Source of the DNA: Chthoniobacterales bacterium
GTDB lineage: Bacteria > Verrucomicrobiota > Verrucomicrobiia > Chthoniobacterales > UBA10450
NCBI GenBank assembly: GCA_025980625.1
Contig: JAICXG010000149.1
Span: 1-7,176, forward strand
DNA length: 7,176 nt
Direction: 5' to 3'
This document shows positions 6,407 to 7,176 of the stretch, piece after piece. The first letter of the stretch is position 1. The number at the start of each line of letters is the position of its first letter. The notes under the pieces are model-generated. The model was given only the letters and a program-made list of their open reading frames with translations. It was not told where the DNA came from and ran no database searches. A program made the translations under genes and the position numbers.

Positions 6407-7176
6407 ATGATGCGTTGGCAGGTCTTCCTCGGCGCCATTCTTTTATTCGTTAGTCTCATTGGCGCAATCAGCCATGCGGAGCTGAGCGAGGAAGAAAAGC
6501 GAAAGCTCTTCCTCAAGGCGCGGGAACGGATGCGAACGGTGGCGACTCCGACGCCGGAAGCTTCCGTTTCCCCTCGGCATAAACCAAAGCCGGCGACACA
6601 TCCACCGTCGAAAAAGAAAAAATCTTCCCATAGCAAAACCAGCAAGGAAGAGGAGAAACCGCGCCGAACGCCCTCACCCGAAGCGGAAGAAAAACCTCCG
6701 CGCACGCCGTCGCCTCGTGTCGAAAGCACGCCTAACGAATCAAGTCCGGCGCGCCCACCTACAACCACGCCCGCCCCGACACCCGCGCCAACCCCCCTGG
6801 AAAAACCTCTCCCGCCGGCCCAGGTCCTGATCCAAAAATCCGGCTACAAAAAACCACGTGGCTTCTCACTCTTACCATTTCGCCTCTTTGGCCGGCACTA
6901 CACCTATCTCACCCGTTCGGTCCGCAACCAGATCGACCGCGCACCGGTTCTGCGCGAGCGCTGGCGTTTCATTATCGTGCACAACAGCGGCACCCGGCAG
7001 GGCAATGCCCGCATTTTCGATTACTATCACCGCCATGTCCGCGGCATGCGCAACGGGCTTGCCTATCATTTTGTCATTGGCAACGGCACGTCATCCGGGA
7101 ATGGCGAGATCGAGGTGGGCGATCGCTGGCGGCGGCAAATCAACGGCGGGCATGTCCATAGCGATTATCTCAACAA
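6407..7176 (+). CDS. Secreted peptidoglycan-recognition-type N-acetylmuramoyl-L-alanine amidase (Amidase_2), C-terminus beyond the right edge
   Basis: The frame is open for 256 codons from the double ATG (6407/6410) to the edge. Residues 1-24 form a signal peptide (Arg3, hydrophobic 5-21, Ser-His-Ala cleavage site before ELSEEE). Residues about 45-138 are a low-complexity linker, first Lys/Ser/Pro/Glu-rich (a KKKK run at 69-72), then Pro/Thr (TTTPAPTPAPTP). From about 185 the Amidase_2/PGRP fold begins: WRFIIVHNSGT with His192 as the presumed first zinc ligand, the family-type F-D-x-Y-H-R-x-x-R-G segment (204-213), GLAYHFVIGNG (217-227) with Tyr220 matching the T7-lysozyme catalytic tyrosine, EIEVGDRWRRQ (234-244) and GGHVH (247-251). 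The remaining zinc ligands lie beyond the window. Such enzymes cleave the muramoyl-L-alanine bond of peptidoglycan in the periplasm. The linker may let the domain reach or bind the wall. It lies 28 bases after the YihY-family gene, probably in one transcript. Family assignment is good; activity cannot be confirmed from a partial domain. Confidence 0.88.
   Translation, partial: MMRWQVFLGAILLFVSLIGAISHAELSEEEKRKLFLKARERMRTVATPTPEASVSPRHKPKPATHPPSKKKKSSHSKTSKEEEKPRRTPSPEAEEKPPRTPSPRVESTPNESSPARPPTTTPAPTPAPTPLEKPLPPAQVLIQKSGYKKPRGFSLLPFRLFGRHYTYLTRSVRNQIDRAPVLRERWRFIIVHNSGTRQGNARIFDYYHRHVRGMRNGLAYHFVIGNGTSSGNGEIEVGDRWRRQINGGHVHSDYLN
6730..6738 (+). repeat. Nonamer word GCCTAACGA
   Basis: Exact copy, sense in the amidase linker: Pro109-Asn110-Glu111. 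Confidence 0.7.

Noticed and set aside
6124..6768. Minus-strand open frame of 214 codons
   Set aside because: It is antisense to the YihY-family and amidase genes; the Phe/Ser/Gly-rich runs are simply the complement of the Lys/Glu/Pro linker.

Overview
The window looks like a chromosomal segment from a GC-rich, Gram-negative-type bacterium. UvrA, a YihY/BrkB-type inner-membrane protein, an MGDG-synthase-like glycosyltransferase and a secreted amidase with a long Pro/Lys linker are compatible with the PVC group, perhaps Verrucomicrobiota. That placement is an impression from protein character and gene mix, not a demonstrated assignment. There are no RNA genes, insertion sequences, phage genes or CRISPR arrays, and the coding density is high.

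Layout, left to right. Positions 1-3907 (minus strand) hold a two-gene unit: uvrA (956-3907), then an exported tetratricopeptide-repeat protein (959 down past the left edge), joined by a 4-base ATGA stop/start overlap. A 68-base gap separates uvrA from a divergent 86-residue protein (3976-4236, plus) that looks like an isolated histidine-kinase dimerisation helix pair. It converges on a GT28/MGDG-synthase-like glycosyltransferase (4317-5417, minus). A 70-base divergent gap follows, then a plus-strand pair: a YihY/BrkB-family membrane protein (5488-6378) and, 28 bases on, a secreted peptidoglycan amidase (6407 past the right edge).

Functionally there is a DNA-repair gene with a TPR partner on the left and an envelope-related group on the right (lipid glycosylation, membrane protein, cell-wall amidase). 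Gene order alone supports co-transcription only for uvrA-TPR and yihY-amidase. None of the start codons has a recognisable Shine-Dalgarno sequence.

The most unusual signal is not a gene. The nonamer GCCTAACGA occurs 8 times exactly, and its core CCTAACG 11 times, in 7.2 kb, where well under one exact copy would be expected. Copies lie in several reading frames on both strands, often at the cost of uncommon codons. One copy contains a stop codon and one abuts a start codon. This spacing resembles that of DNA-uptake or other genome-wide recognition words, but its role here is unknown.
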